Of a DNA stretch of 64,000 bases, positions 48,341 through 58,576 are shown piece by piece. This DNA is from Candidatus Bathyarchaeota archaeon. GTDB lineage: Archaea; Thermoproteota; Bathyarchaeia; TCS64. Made by a program: the position numbers and the translations under genes. Below the pieces are notes generated by a model. It was given only the letters and a program-made list of their open reading frames with translations. It was not told where the DNA came from and ran no database searches. Each line of letters opens with the position of its first letter. The stretch's first letter is position 1. Location of the stretch: the NCBI GenBank assembly GCA_018396695.1, contig JAGTQU010000002.1, positions 41,007-105,006 on the forward strand, given 5' to 3'.

Positions 48341-50212
48341 TCAGACGGCTTGGAAAAAGCTTGGCGGGAGGACCTCTTCCCCAGTTTCAAGTTTAAGGCT
48401 CATCAACTCCTCCCTCTGCTTCTTCATAATGCTCCAGAACTCTTCTGGCATCTCCTCGTCTTTGAAGAAGTTCTCCATTCTTTCAATCTTCTCAAGCTGC
48501 TTCGTCAACCTGACGCTGAACTGGATCTCATAGTCCTTTTCAGAATATTCTCTGCCTAGAACCTCTCTGAAGAGGGTTTCCAGATCATTGAAGAGGGGGA
48601 GACATCCTATCGGCGTCTTTACGGCATCGTATTCTCCGCGAATCCTCCCTTCAGCCCATAGGATCCAGACTTTCTTATCCAACTTACTATTCGTGTATCT
48701 CCCCTCATGCTTTAGGAAATAGTTCATGGCATATACTCTAGGCTTATGCTTGAGCCTTCGACCGAAGCTGAAATGGTTGCTTATATACAACCCAAGGGGG
48801 ACTACAACGAAGTCTATGTTCGCCATCGGGTCACATCTTCTGACGCCTGTTTTTCCAATAGTCGCAGTAGTAGTTTCCGATTCGAGGGCCGCTCCTAAAT
48901 AGACGCCATGTTCCCAGCTGAGGGCTTCGGCGATAGGTACGTTTGTATCGCTATCTCTGCCTCCGTATAGGATTCCCTCGACTACTACCCCTTCAGGGTC
49001 GTTATATTTCGGATCCACATTCTCAAGCTCGCTTAGGCGCATCGTGTACCTTGCGTTTCCATGAGCGAAAGGTATTTCTTTCCCCTCACTATCCCGCTTC
49101 TCCTTCCACCACTCTCCGCTGAAGTTTACACCCTTCTCAGGAATGTCATCTCTGCCCATCCCAAGCCAGTAGGGGATACCATCTGCGACTAGTACGTTGC
49201 TGAATATTAGTTCGCGAGGAGTCGTCAAAGCCTTGTAGATCAGTGGATCGTCAATAGGATTAACGTCCTGAATTATTCCGAAGATTCCTTGCTCTATGTT
49301 GACCGCTCTAGCGTACCCTTCGTCATCTATCCTCAGGTAGGCGATGTCGTCTCCAACTATGCTCTGTCCAGGTATCATAGCTGTGCTAGTCTTGCCGCAA
49401 GCTGAGGGGAAAGCCCCTGTGAAATAGGTAACCCTATTCTTTCCTGGAGGATGAGCCCCCATTATTAGCATATGCTCAGCCAGCCAGTCCTCGTGGTTGG
49501 CTTTGTGGATGGCTAAACGTAGAGCAAGTTTCTTAAGCCCAACGCTATTCCCAGCGTATTGGTTATTCACGGAGTAGACTTTACCATCGACTACGTCAAT
49601 GTATATCCTCCTTAAATGGACGTTCTTCGTGACCCTGTTTTCATTCAACTCCCCTGCCGAGTGTATGAAAGTGAAGAACTCCTTCGACCCCTTTAACCGT
49701 TTAAACTGGCTATACCCTTGCCTGTAAAGTATGTCCTCGCTGTGCGCAACGTACGGGGAATCAGTTATCTGCATAGCGCATAGGCTGAATCTGCTATTCG
49801 TTGGTCCAAGGCTGTAAAACTTCACTAAACATTCTTTCCCACCCATCGCACCATCCAGTAAAGTCAAAATCTCTTTCAGACCATCGTCTCTATCTATTGT
49901 GTTTATCCTCTTGCTTAGACGCATGTTTTTCGTTGTGAGAACCTTTGTTGCACCTACATCACGTGCCAGATCATAGTAGCCGTCGAAGTGTACTGTTTGT
50001 CCCCTTATTTTGAGCGTGGTTTCCTCGCCGCTTTTCAATGCGAGGTCCCTAACATAACGAATATCCTCTTCGCCCTCTCCTAGAACAGTAACCTTGGCTG
50101 GCTTACACAGTTTCGTGAAATATTCGATTTGTTCTATAACATGGATGTTTTCGAGTGCCTCAAGTTTGGTTCTGCTCAAAGAGTCTAGAAGATCGGAAAA
50201 CTTGTCACTCAA
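48341..50212 (-). CDS. pckG: phosphoenolpyruvate carboxykinase (GTP-type)
   Basis: FTGAFPSACGKTSTAMI P-loop, NIEQGIFGIIQDVN, VVEGILYGGRDSDTNVP. Confidence 0.93.
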   Translation of the reverse strand: MSDKFSDLLDSLSRTKLEALENIHVIEQIEYFTKLCKPAKVTVLGEGEEDIRYVRDLALKSGEETTLKIRGQTVHFDGYYDLARDVGATKVLTTKNMRLSKRINTIDRDDGLKEILTLLDGAMGGKECLVKFYSLGPTNSRFSLCAMQITDSPYVAHSEDILYRQGYSQFKRLKGSKEFFTFIHSAGELNENRVTKNVHLRRIYIDVVDGKVYSVNNQYAGNSVGLKKLALRLAIHKANHEDWLAEHMLIMGAHPPGKNRVTYFTGAFPSACGKTSTAMIPGQSIVGDDIAYLRIDDEGYARAVNIEQGIFGIIQDVNPIDDPLIYKALTTPRELIFSNVLVADGIPYWLGMGRDDIPEKGVNFSGEWWKEKRDSEGKEIPFAHGNARYTMRLSELENVDPKYNDPEGVVVEGILYGGRDSDTNVPIAEALSWEHGVYLGAALESETTTATIGKTGVRRCDPMANIDFVVVPLGLYISNHFSFGRRLKHKPRVYAMNYFLKHEGRYTNSKLDKKVWILWAEGRIRGEYDAVKTPIGCLPLFNDLETLFREVLGREYSEKDYEIQFSVRLTKQLEKIERMENFFKDEEMPEEFWSIMKKQREELMSLKLETGEEVLPPSFFQAV

Positions 50213-50347
50213 TTCTGATAAAAATACTATTACTCTCTAATAATTTTGGCGATTAAAGGCGTTTAATAAACAAGAAATCTTCTCTAGCTCACTAAAGGGT
50301 TAGGATCCGAAAAAAGGAAATAGAAGCCACTTCAACCCTAAATAGGG

Positions 50348-51100
50348 TTGTTCGACTTGGATACGATAAAGATAGAAGAAATGACTTGGCCAATGGTCAA
50401 GAAAGCAATTGAAAAAGGTTATAAAACAGTTATCGTCCCTGTCGGATCAATTGAACAGCATGGGCCTCACTTACCAACGGGAACTGACACATTTGCCGGA
50501 GATGTTTTCGGCATTCGGGTTGCTGAGAGGCTTGGGAAAGCCTTGGTTGCACCTACGATCAGGCCAGGCTGTAGTGAACACCATATGGATTTCCCCGGAA
50601 CTATTACGATATCTCCTGAGACGCTCATCCGTGTTCTACTCGATGTATGTGAAGCCCTTGACAGACATGGTTTCGAGAACATCATCTTAATTCCAACGCA
50701 TGGCGGAAACTTTGCTCCAGTCATCACGGCAACCCAGATAATAGCTCCGAGGCTTAAGGCTAACCTCATAGCCCTCGCAGATCTAGGTGGGCTCATTTCA
50801 AAGATGAATGGCGCGATGGCGGAGTTCGGAGTCTCAGCAGAAGAGGCTGGAAGCCATTCAGGAGCCGCTGAGACATCGCTTATGATGGCCTATAAACCAG
50901 ATCTTGTTAGAGGAGAGGAGATGACAACCGGATATATGGGTCCTTTAACCTCTAAATATGTTCGAGCAGGCTTCAAAGCAGTGACCCCTACCGGAGTCTT
51001 CGGAGATGCGACTAAGGCGTCTCGAAAGGCTGGAGAGAGGATCATCGAGCTTGTAACAGAAATGTACGTTGAGAATATTAAAAGAGAGCTTGAAAGCTGA
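50348..51100 (+). CDS. creatininase-family protein
   Basis: VIVPVGSIEQHGPHLPTGTDTF, PTHGGNFAPV, AGSHSGAAETSLMM. Confidence 0.92.
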   Translation: MFDLDTIKIEEMTWPMVKKAIEKGYKTVIVPVGSIEQHGPHLPTGTDTFAGDVFGIRVAERLGKALVAPTIRPGCSEHHMDFPGTITISPETLIRVLLDVCEALDRHGFENIILIPTHGGNFAPVITATQIIAPRLKANLIALADLGGLISKMNGAMAEFGVSAEEAGSHSGAAETSLMMAYKPDLVRGEEMTTGYMGPLTSKYVRAGFKAVTPTGVFGDATKASRKAGERIIELVTEMYVENIKRELES

Positions 51101-51334
51101 GGAGGATATTCCGAAAAGACCCTTCATTTTTTCATGTGATTATGCTTAAGCATCTTCTAGTCACTAAGACGTTGCCTCGATAAAAACAGGAAAGGCTTTT
51201 AGAATTTACACCATTCCCCCTGAGAATGCTTGAGGGAAAGTTGTTCTTAGTCTAGAATTTGGAGATATTATTATGGCGAACAAGTATCTTGAATATTTTA
51301 AATACCTAAATATCTAGATTAGTGAAGAGGCGGA

Positions 51335-51790
51335 TTGATCCAAAAAGATGTTAAGAAGCCGAATTTAAACGATTATATGGCGGGTGCTCTTCTATCCAAC
51401 GGAATCATCTGGATGTGGGCTATGGCTGTTAACATTCTCCAACCATTCATGCCAACGGAAGATGGTTTTATTCTAGGTTCAGTAACTTTCATAGTGTTCA
51501 TAGGAGCTGGAATCATAGCCTCCTATCTCGTCATTAAGCGTTCAAGCTCCGACTATCTGAAGGTTTTGCTGAAGCTGGTTGCCTCTGAGATCATCTTTTC
51601 AATAATATTCATATTATCTTTTGTAAACCCTTCAGTAGAACTTATAACGGTGTTGTTCTTTAGCTTCGTAGTCGGGGGTTTAGTTGGCCTATATCTCGCT
51701 GCGAGACCAAAGTTGATTAATAAGCCTACTGGAAAGGTAGCTAACCAAAGCATAAATACCGAACCGCATTCAAAGAATTCCTTAAATTGA
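51335..51790 (+). CDS. hypothetical four-TM membrane protein
   Basis: Intact ORF (TTG start), overlaps next CDS by 4 nt. Confidence 0.6.
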   Translation: MIQKDVKKPNLNDYMAGALLSNGIIWMWAMAVNILQPFMPTEDGFILGSVTFIVFIGAGIIASYLVIKRSSSDYLKVLLKLVASEIIFSIIFILSFVNPSVELITVLFFSFVVGGLVGLYLAARPKLINKPTGKVANQSINTEPHSKNSLN

Positions 51791-52182
51791 ATGAATACAC
51801 TACTAGGAGATGGGAGAAACCCCTTTTGTTCAGGAATATGGAAGTCACGCCTGAAGAAGAAGAGGAGCTGATTAGGAAGGTAGCCATGATAATACATAAG
51901 AATGGTTTAGAAGCAGCAGCAATCCTAATGATAGAGACGGTTAAACCTCTATCATACATAGGAGGTCAGATGGGGCGCCTATTCATATCGCCTTTCCTCC
52001 CCGCGTTTGGAGACAAGATTGAGGTTGGGGGAGAGAAGCTCATCACAGTATTCGAGAAGAGGGAGAATGTTGAGAAGCTTCTTAGTATGATTGAGGAGAT
52101 GGCTAAGGCGGATAGCACGAAAGTTGAGAAGCCAAGCGAAACTAAAAAGAGAAGCCTTTGGAGGCGATTAATTCCTTTTTAG
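51787..52182 (+). CDS. conserved hypothetical protein
   Basis: Intact ORF with EVTPEEEEELIRKVAMIIHKNGLEAAAILMIETVKPLSYIGGQ; translationally coupled to upstream ORF. Confidence 0.6.
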   Translation: MNEYTTRRWEKPLLFRNMEVTPEEEEELIRKVAMIIHKNGLEAAAILMIETVKPLSYIGGQMGRLFISPFLPAFGDKIEVGGEKLITVFEKRENVEKLLSMIEEMAKADSTKVEKPSETKKRSLWRRLIPF

Positions 52183-52249
52183 CAAGCCCAAAACTGATTC
52201 AAAATTAGAAAAATTTAACTTTCATCAACGTTGTCGATTCTACTGAATC

Positions 52250-54088
52250 TTGATGACCGCGTTGAAGAAGCCGAAAGATGAGATGCAGTATATCCTCGCA
52301 ACTGACGTAGGAAGCACCACGACTAAGGCTCGTTTCTTCTGCAGGAAGAATGGAGAGTGGAGGTTTCTAATAGCTGGAGAGGCTCCAACAACGGTTGAAG
52401 CTCCATACGAGGATGTGACTCTAGGAGTGAGAAACGCTGTTAGAGAGGTTGAAGAATTAACCGGGCACAAAATACTCTCCCCAGACGGAAGCGGTATAAT
52501 AGTGCCATATGATGGAAAGGCAGGGGTCGACCTCTACTGCACCACGAGCAGCGCGGGTGGCGGGCTCCAGATGATGGTTGCAGGTTTGATCAAGACGATG
52601 ACGGCTGAGAGCGCTAACAGGGCGGCTCTAGGAGCTGGCGCCATAGTAATGGATATAATCTCCCGCGATGATGAACGTCAACCGTTCCAGAAGATCCGTA
52701 GAATAAGAAGCCTTAGACCGGATATGATCTTGGTCGCTGGAGGGACTGATGGCGGGGCCACAGCACACGTCGTTGAGATAATTGAGCTCATTAAGGCGGC
52801 GGAGCCGAAGCCGAGACTTGGAGTCGGGTACCAACTCCCCATAATCTACGCTGGGAACAAAGAGATTAGGAAACAAGTCGACGAGATGATGGGGAAAGAC
52901 TTCGCCCTCACAATCGTCGATAATATTAGACCGTCACTCGAGGTGGAGAACACGGAACCAGCTAGGAGGGCGGTCCACGAGTTATTCATGGAGCATGTGA
53001 TGAGCCACGCCCCTGGCTACACGAAGCTGATGAAGTGGACCGACGTAGATATCATGCCTACACCTGCAGGAGAAGGGTTAGCCATGCAGCTTATAGCTAG
53101 CACCTTCAAGAAGAATGTCCTAGGAGTAGGTCTCGGAGGAGCGACGACGAACGTATATTCCATCGTCGACGGGAGATTCGTCAGAAGCGTCAGCGCAAAC
53201 CTCGGGATGAGCTACAGTGTCACGAACGTTATGAAGGAGGCAGGGGTTAGCAACATTATGAGATGGCTCCCCTTCCGATTAGAGGAAGAAGAGGTTACGA
53301 GTAGACTGTCAAACAAGATGATCAGACCTACAACAATACCCCAGACTATTGAAGACTTGATCGTCGAGCATTCTGTCGCAAGGGAGGCGTTACGCTTAGG
53401 CCTCAATCATCATAAGTCGATTGCAACCAGGTTAAAGGGTATTCAAGTCCAGCGAACTATTTCAGACATGTTCGAACAGGAACTTGAAGAGACCTATATT
53501 AAAATGATGATCATCGACATCATAGCAGGGACCGGAGGGCTCCTCAGCCACGCTCCTAGGAGGGTTCAAAGCATGTTGATCCTTATAGACGCTTTTCAGC
53601 CTGAGGGTGTAACAAGAATGTTCCAAGATAGTGTCTTCATGATGCCTCATCTAGGAGTCCTTTCAACGGTTTACAGAGAGGCTGCCTGGAACATATTCGA
53701 TAAGGATTGTCTAGTTAGACTCGGCACAGTGATAGCCCCAGCAGGCATCATCAATCCAGGGGAAACAGCGATGACGGTGGAGTTGAATATGCCCGACGGA
53801 TCCAAAATAAAGGAGAGCATAGGTTTTGGAGAAATTAAACGTATAGCGTTATCAGAGAATACAGAGATTGAAGCAGTGATCTCGCCTCATAGAGGTCTAG
53901 ACGTAGGCGCCGGATCAGGGCACCAAGTTGAGAAGCCTGTGATGGGGGGAGAAGTCGGGTTAATCCTGGATGCAAGAGGAAGACCGCTCCAGATCCCTCA
54001 GGAAGAGGCGGAGAAGAAGGCTCTACTTCTCAAATGGTTTAAAGCGTTGGATCTATATCCTCCGGATAAGCTTGAGGAGCTTGTGTGA
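52250..54088 (+). CDS. GlmL/MutL-like ASKHA-fold protein (glutamate mutase accessory family)
   Basis: YILATDVGSTTTKARFF, CTTSSAGGGLQMMVAGLIKTMTAESANRAALGAGAIV, LVAGGTDGG. Confidence 0.85.
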   Translation: MMTALKKPKDEMQYILATDVGSTTTKARFFCRKNGEWRFLIAGEAPTTVEAPYEDVTLGVRNAVREVEELTGHKILSPDGSGIIVPYDGKAGVDLYCTTSSAGGGLQMMVAGLIKTMTAESANRAALGAGAIVMDIISRDDERQPFQKIRRIRSLRPDMILVAGGTDGGATAHVVEIIELIKAAEPKPRLGVGYQLPIIYAGNKEIRKQVDEMMGKDFALTIVDNIRPSLEVENTEPARRAVHELFMEHVMSHAPGYTKLMKWTDVDIMPTPAGEGLAMQLIASTFKKNVLGVGLGGATTNVYSIVDGRFVRSVSANLGMSYSVTNVMKEAGVSNIMRWLPFRLEEEEVTSRLSNKMIRPTTIPQTIEDLIVEHSVAREALRLGLNHHKSIATRLKGIQVQRTISDMFEQELEETYIKMMIIDIIAGTGGLLSHAPRRVQSMLILIDAFQPEGVTRMFQDSVFMMPHLGVLSTVYREAAWNIFDKDCLVRLGTVIAPAGIINPGETAMTVELNMPDGSKIKESIGFGEIKRIALSENTEIEAVISPHRGLDVGAGSGHQVEKPVMGGEVGLILDARGRPLQIPQEEAEKKALLLKWFKALDLYPPDKLEELV

Positions 54089-54090
54089 CA

Positions 54091-55250
54091 TGAAGAAGAA
54101 AAGCGTAGAAGCTGAGAAAGTTTCAAAGGAAGCCCATGCGTATACTCCGGGGCTTAAAGTAAAGAGGAGCATGACCATCAATAAGACGAGGAGGCTGCCA
54201 ATCCCTGGTGAAGTCTTCGTGAAAGTCGGGGATACCGTAGACTACAATACGATTGTTGCTAGGGCGCAGATTCGAGGAGACCCAGAGATAGTGAAGGCGG
54301 CGATAATGCTGGGGGTTGAGGCTGAAGACCTTCCAAGATACGTGAAAAAGAAGATCGATGAGAGAGTCTCGAAGGGGGAGGTTATAGCTGCGTACAACGC
54401 GCTGTTTGGACTTATAAAGAAACAAGTCGTATCACCCGTAGATGGTACTATAGAGAGCATCTCCAACGTTACAGGCCAAATCATAGTCAGAGGGCTCCCT
54501 ATGCCAGTCGATGTGGAGGCTTACATACCTGGAAAAGTCATCGAGGTTATGCCAAATGAGGGGGCTGTAATATCCACTAATTCGGCATTTATCCAAGGCA
54601 TCTTCGGGATAGGCGGAGAGACTCATGGGAGACTTAGAATAGCTGTTGAGAATCCTCAGGAAACGCTGAGTGAAGACCTGATAACCTCTGAAGATAAGGG
54701 AAAGGTTCTGATCGGGGGGAGCTTAGTTACATACGAGGCTTTGAAGAAGGCGGTAGAGATGGGAGTATCATGCATTGTGGCAGGAGGAATCCGGTATAGA
54801 GACATCACGAAGTTTATGGGGACGGAGATAGGGGTAGCGATAACGGGTGAAGAAGAGGTCGGGCTAACCTTGATAATTACAGAGGGCTTCGGCAAGATGA
54901 ATATGTCTCAGCACACATTTGACCTTCTGAAAAAGTTTGAAGGATATATGGCTTCAGTTAACGGCGCAACTCAGATAAGGGCAGGTGTCCTCAGGCCTGA
55001 GATAATAATCCCCCACTCAGAAGCCTCTAAGCAGTCTGATGAGGATGAGCTTGCGATGGGTATGCAGCCCGGAACTCCAGTTCGAATAATAAGGCAACCG
55101 TACTTCGGGGCGATTGGAAAGGTATTCAGACTTCCGGTCGAGCTTCAGAAACTTGAGTCAGAGTCGCTGGTTAGGGTCGTTGAAGTAAAGCTAGAGAACG
55201 GCGAGATCGTGACGGTGCCTAGGGCTAACGTTGAAATAATCGAGGAGTAG
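54091..55250 (+). CDS. conserved hypothetical protein, biotinyl/lipoyl-like segments and KOW-like C-terminus
   Basis: Starts ATGAAGAAGAAAAGC 2 nt after the GlmL-like stop; ORF-track start 53970 overlaps the upstream CDS and is rejected. Confidence 0.7.
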
Positions 55251-55315
55251 CATACTCCATACTTTAAACCCATAAACTAGATTTTTAATCAACAAAAAAA
55301 TGGAATTTAAAAAAA

Positions 55316-55672
55316 TCACTTTGTCGTAATCGTATATTTAACGCCGAGCGGGGAGAGAGCTTCGTCAATCTTGGCGATGAGGTTATTAATATCGCTTTGC
55401 GTTGGATTCTTAAACCATTCAAAGAAGAAGTCATATTCTCCCAGAATCATCCCAGACTTGCTGATTATCTTATCGCATCGCTCTTCAGAGATTTTAGCCA
55501 CCCCTATCTGCGAGAAATATTCCATTACTCCTGTATTCGTGTTGAATTCTGGTCCCCCAAAAGCGATGGTAGTATCCATTATGCATACTTCAGGCATGTC
55601 AACCGATATCTTCTCAAGAGCCCTTATCGCCTTCAAAAGGGGTGGTCCATAGATCTTTACAAAACTCCTCAT
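55316..55672 (-). CDS. conserved hypothetical protein
   Basis: Intact ORF MRSFVKIYGPPLLKAIRALEKISVDMPEVCIMDTTIAFGGPEF. Confidence 0.55.
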   Translation of the reverse strand: MRSFVKIYGPPLLKAIRALEKISVDMPEVCIMDTTIAFGGPEFNTNTGVMEYFSQIGVAKISEERCDKIISKSGMILGEYDFFFEWFKNPTQSDINNLIAKIDEALSPLGVKYTITTK

Positions 55673-55853
55673 ATATATCCCAAAATAGATTCTCTACACG
55701 TTCTTATTTTAATATTTATCTAAAAATGATAACTTGAAAAAGGACTAATTACCTTTATTACACCTTTTAACGGTCGTTAATAGAAGCATATCTATCTTCC
55801 GAATAGGATTATTTAACAGCTTAAGATTGTTTATAAGATGTTCTTTTTAGGGG

Positions 55854-56603
55854 TTAGACCCCAATACAAGGAGCTAGATAGTAAACGAGCCTTCCTTGAG
55901 GGAGCTCGAAACTCATCTTTATTGGCATATCTGTTGAAAGCTCTAGTTGAGCGACTTCGCTTGAGACACTCGCCGTATTAACTATATCCTGCAGATAGCT
56001 CAAAGTGAAAGTAGCGTTGGAGTCCTCCTCAGACTTCAACTCTATGATATCATCCGCTCCCTTCTCCCAGAGGCTCGATGCGCTTCCCATGTCACCTGCT
56101 GCACTGATTTTGACCCCGCTGTTGGTTATCTCGAGTTTCACATGTTCGCTTACAAGGGAGGCGTCCCTTATCGCCTTCCTAAGGCTTTGTGTGAGCATAC
56201 GGGCGCGGGATTTGAAAAATATGTTCGGGGACGGAACCTCCTCATCGACCGGCTCTAGGACAGGCATTAGAAACCTCCTTGTATGACCTCCCCTCTTGCA
56301 TTGGATTAAAAGCATGTTTTCTTTATCGAGTTTTATCTCTAGTTGCTCATCCTTCTCAACCCTGTCAAGAAATTTGAGTAGCTCATTAATGTTCAGAGTC
56401 AGCTTAGTCTCTTCGTCTAACAGGTATCTTTTGAAAAACTCTTTAGGTAGCTCAAAGTCCACCATCGCGACGTGGCTGGGATCCATTGCAACGAGCTTGA
56501 TCTGAGACTCATCGACCAAGAAATTACCTCTCTCAACGATTACCGAGAGTGCTTTAACCAGGTTGCGGAAAGATTCGATGCTTGAAACCTCAAAATCAAA
56601 CAA
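55854..56603 (-). CDS. pcn: DNA polymerase sliding clamp (PCNA)
   Basis: FRNLVKALSVIVERGNFLVDESQIKLVAMDPSHVAMVDFELP; C-terminal KMSFELPQGRLVYYLAPCI. Confidence 0.95.
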   Translation of the reverse strand: MFDFEVSSIESFRNLVKALSVIVERGNFLVDESQIKLVAMDPSHVAMVDFELPKEFFKRYLLDEETKLTLNINELLKFLDRVEKDEQLEIKLDKENMLLIQCKRGGHTRRFLMPVLEPVDEEVPSPNIFFKSRARMLTQSLRKAIRDASLVSEHVKLEITNSGVKISAAGDMGSASSLWEKGADDIIELKSEEDSNATFTLSYLQDIVNTASVSSEVAQLELSTDMPIKMSFELPQGRLVYYLAPCIGV

Positions 56604-56667
56604 AGATAATCCTCCGATATACAGATGCGTGTTAACTAAATATCTTTAGCGCTAAAAAGCTGTTTGG

Positions 56668-56988
56668 TCAGCTGTACTCGCGCCAAGTATAATCGCATTT
56701 GGTGCACCGATAGAACTGGGTTGAGCTTTCGTCTATCCCCCTTGTCTGAACCATCCACCAATACGCCATGCTGTTACCGCACATAGGGCATTTGATCTTG
56801 ACTTGAGGAGTCGTCCTCAAGTTCAGCTCCTTTTTGCCTATTATTACAACCTTATCTTTTTCAGCCCCATGTTTCGAGTATATTACATCTTTCTCTATCA
56901 TTTCCTCGGTACCGCATTTCGGGCAGACTAATGCTTGTTTCTCTCGATCTATGGTTAGAATAGATCCGCATCGAGAGCAGAACTTCAT
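56668..56988 (-). CDS. transcription factor S (TFIIS/RpoM-like)
   Basis: MKFCSRCGSIL... zinc ribbon; C-terminal QTRGIDESSTQFYRCTKCDYTWREY with acidic DE; Met at 56988 preferred. Confidence 0.92.
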   Translation of the reverse strand: MKFCSRCGSILTIDREKQALVCPKCGTEEMIEKDVIYSKHGAEKDKVVIIGKKELNLRTTPQVKIKCPMCGNSMAYWWMVQTRGIDESSTQFYRCTKCDYTWREYS

Positions 56989-57044
56989 CAAAAGTAACCT
57001 CGCGTTTTTAATCTGACTGCGGATCCTCCTTTTAAAGGTTTTGT

Positions 57045-57578
57045 CTACTCGCAACAAGCTAGAGAATCAAGTATGAGGTTAGCGACTCTGAGACATTCAG
57101 GTAACGCTTCATCGAGCCGGGAGGCCATTTTAATAACCCTTTCAGCTGTGCGAGGTTTTAAACCGAGGGATGTAATGTTTAAGATTGTCTCTTCTTTTTT
57201 AATCTGGAAGTGAGTTGCGCCCTCCCATAGGAGTGGGGGGTTGATGTTAAAAGATAAAATTAACACAGGCTTTTTAACGGATTGTGCAAGTCTTAAAGGG
57301 TCTAGAGACTCTGCCTCATAAGAGATTGGATGCTCCAATATTATAATCCGAACTTGTTCGTAATGGGGAGAAGATAGAATCATATTGACAACATCTGGGA
57401 TTAGATCAGTCCCTTTAGTTATGCTTTTCATTACGCCGTCTAGTAGAGAGTTTCCACGAAACACAACTCCAACAATGTTGAACCCTTCCCCCAGGATCCT
57501 CTTTCTTATGGCTATTCCAAGAGTCCTGACTTCTCTTTTCACCTGTCTTATAGGGGGGGATATGATTTCTTTCATCAA
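57045..57578 (-). CDS. DUF99 family protein
   Basis: VRTLGIAI...FNIVGVVFRGNSLLDGVM...SLGLKPRTAERVIKMAS. Confidence 0.75.
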   Translation of the reverse strand: MMKEIISPPIRQVKREVRTLGIAIRKRILGEGFNIVGVVFRGNSLLDGVMKSITKGTDLIPDVVNMILSSPHYEQVRIIILEHPISYEAESLDPLRLAQSVKKPVLILSFNINPPLLWEGATHFQIKKEETILNITSLGLKPRTAERVIKMASRLDEALPECLRVANLILDSLACCE

Positions 57579-57886
57579 CTTGCCTGTTTCTCACGGTTTA
57601 TCTCTGTAAATAAAATCTGTTTCTCAAAGTCCGAAAGAAACTCATTAAGCATGATCTTTGCATTTTCTGCAGCCTCTACTAGAGCTTCCTCAGGGGATTT
57701 CCCATCGTTAGTCACGACCGTTAAGATTGATTTATTCATGAGAGGGTGGGGTTTTGAATATCCAGCCATCTTAACATATTTCAGTCTCAGAAGAGAGCTT
57801 TGAAGAAGGTTGAGAAGAGTATGCCCCTCATCTCCAACTTCCATCATTATACGATCCTGATCGCGTTTAACTATGTTAAGCTTCAA
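57575..57886 (-). CDS. rpoL: DNA-directed RNA polymerase subunit L
   Basis: GDEGHTLLNLLQSSLL...YSKPHPLMNKSILTV. Confidence 0.93.
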   Translation of the reverse strand: MKLNIVKRDQDRIMMEVGDEGHTLLNLLQSSLLRLKYVKMAGYSKPHPLMNKSILTVVTNDGKSPEEALVEAAENAKIMLNEFLSDFEKQILFTEINREKQAS

Positions 57887-58449
57887 TTCAGTTCCTCCGC
57901 ACCGTATGATGTGGATATCTTTCTACGCTCAACACGCCCGCACCTTGGACATGCTAACCTGTTTCTATGATTCTCGAGGAACATTCCACATTTAGAACAG
58001 TAAGCATATACCACTCCATAATCTGAACTGTCAATAGATAGTTGAAGAATCCTATTTTTAGTATTGATGATCTTAGCCTTCACGATATCTCCGTTTCTAA
58101 CCTCCATTAACATATTTCTGTTGCCATCTAAGCTTTGGATTATACCAGTGTAGGGAGAGGGGAGCAACTTACCATCGAGTATGAATACATCGACCATTGC
58201 ATCGTGTCTCATGACCGATCCTACTTCTCCATAGACCTCCATTCCCTCCCTAGGAAGCAGCAGGCTACGGTTTATCTTTGAGACAGCTAACTCCCTCTTC
58301 GACGGATCATATCTAATCGTCCCGAGCTCAGCCGACCTAATCACTCCGTTCTTCTGATACAATCCTGAGCCTGGAAAGAACTCTTCGACTACCCCTAACC
58401 TTTCGCCAGGGAAGACGATTCCTCCTTGAATTTTGGCTTGCTTCGACAT
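57883..58449 (-). CDS. exosome subunit Csl4
   Basis: VFPGERLGVVEEFFPGSGLYQKNGVIRSAELG, S1 region, CxxC zinc ribbon. Confidence 0.93.
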   Translation of the reverse strand: MSKQAKIQGGIVFPGERLGVVEEFFPGSGLYQKNGVIRSAELGTIRYDPSKRELAVSKINRSLLLPREGMEVYGEVGSVMRHDAMVDVFILDGKLLPSPYTGIIQSLDGNRNMLMEVRNGDIVKAKIINTKNRILQLSIDSSDYGVVYAYCSKCGMFLENHRNRLACPRCGRVERRKISTSYGAEELN

Positions 58450-58576
58450 TTTCTTCGTTCCTCTTGATGTGTGTTGAGCCTTTCGAAGATTTGATTACAT
58501 CAGAAGCCCTTAAACCTTCCCCTCAAAAGAGGCTTACTCTTAAACAAGACTTGAAGATTGGCGTTTCCTCAAGAGC

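Noticed and set aside
53970-54090. N-terminal extension of the ORF starting at 53970
   Set aside because: Overlaps the end of the GlmL-like gene out of frame and is low-complexity basic; ATG at 54091 is the credible start.
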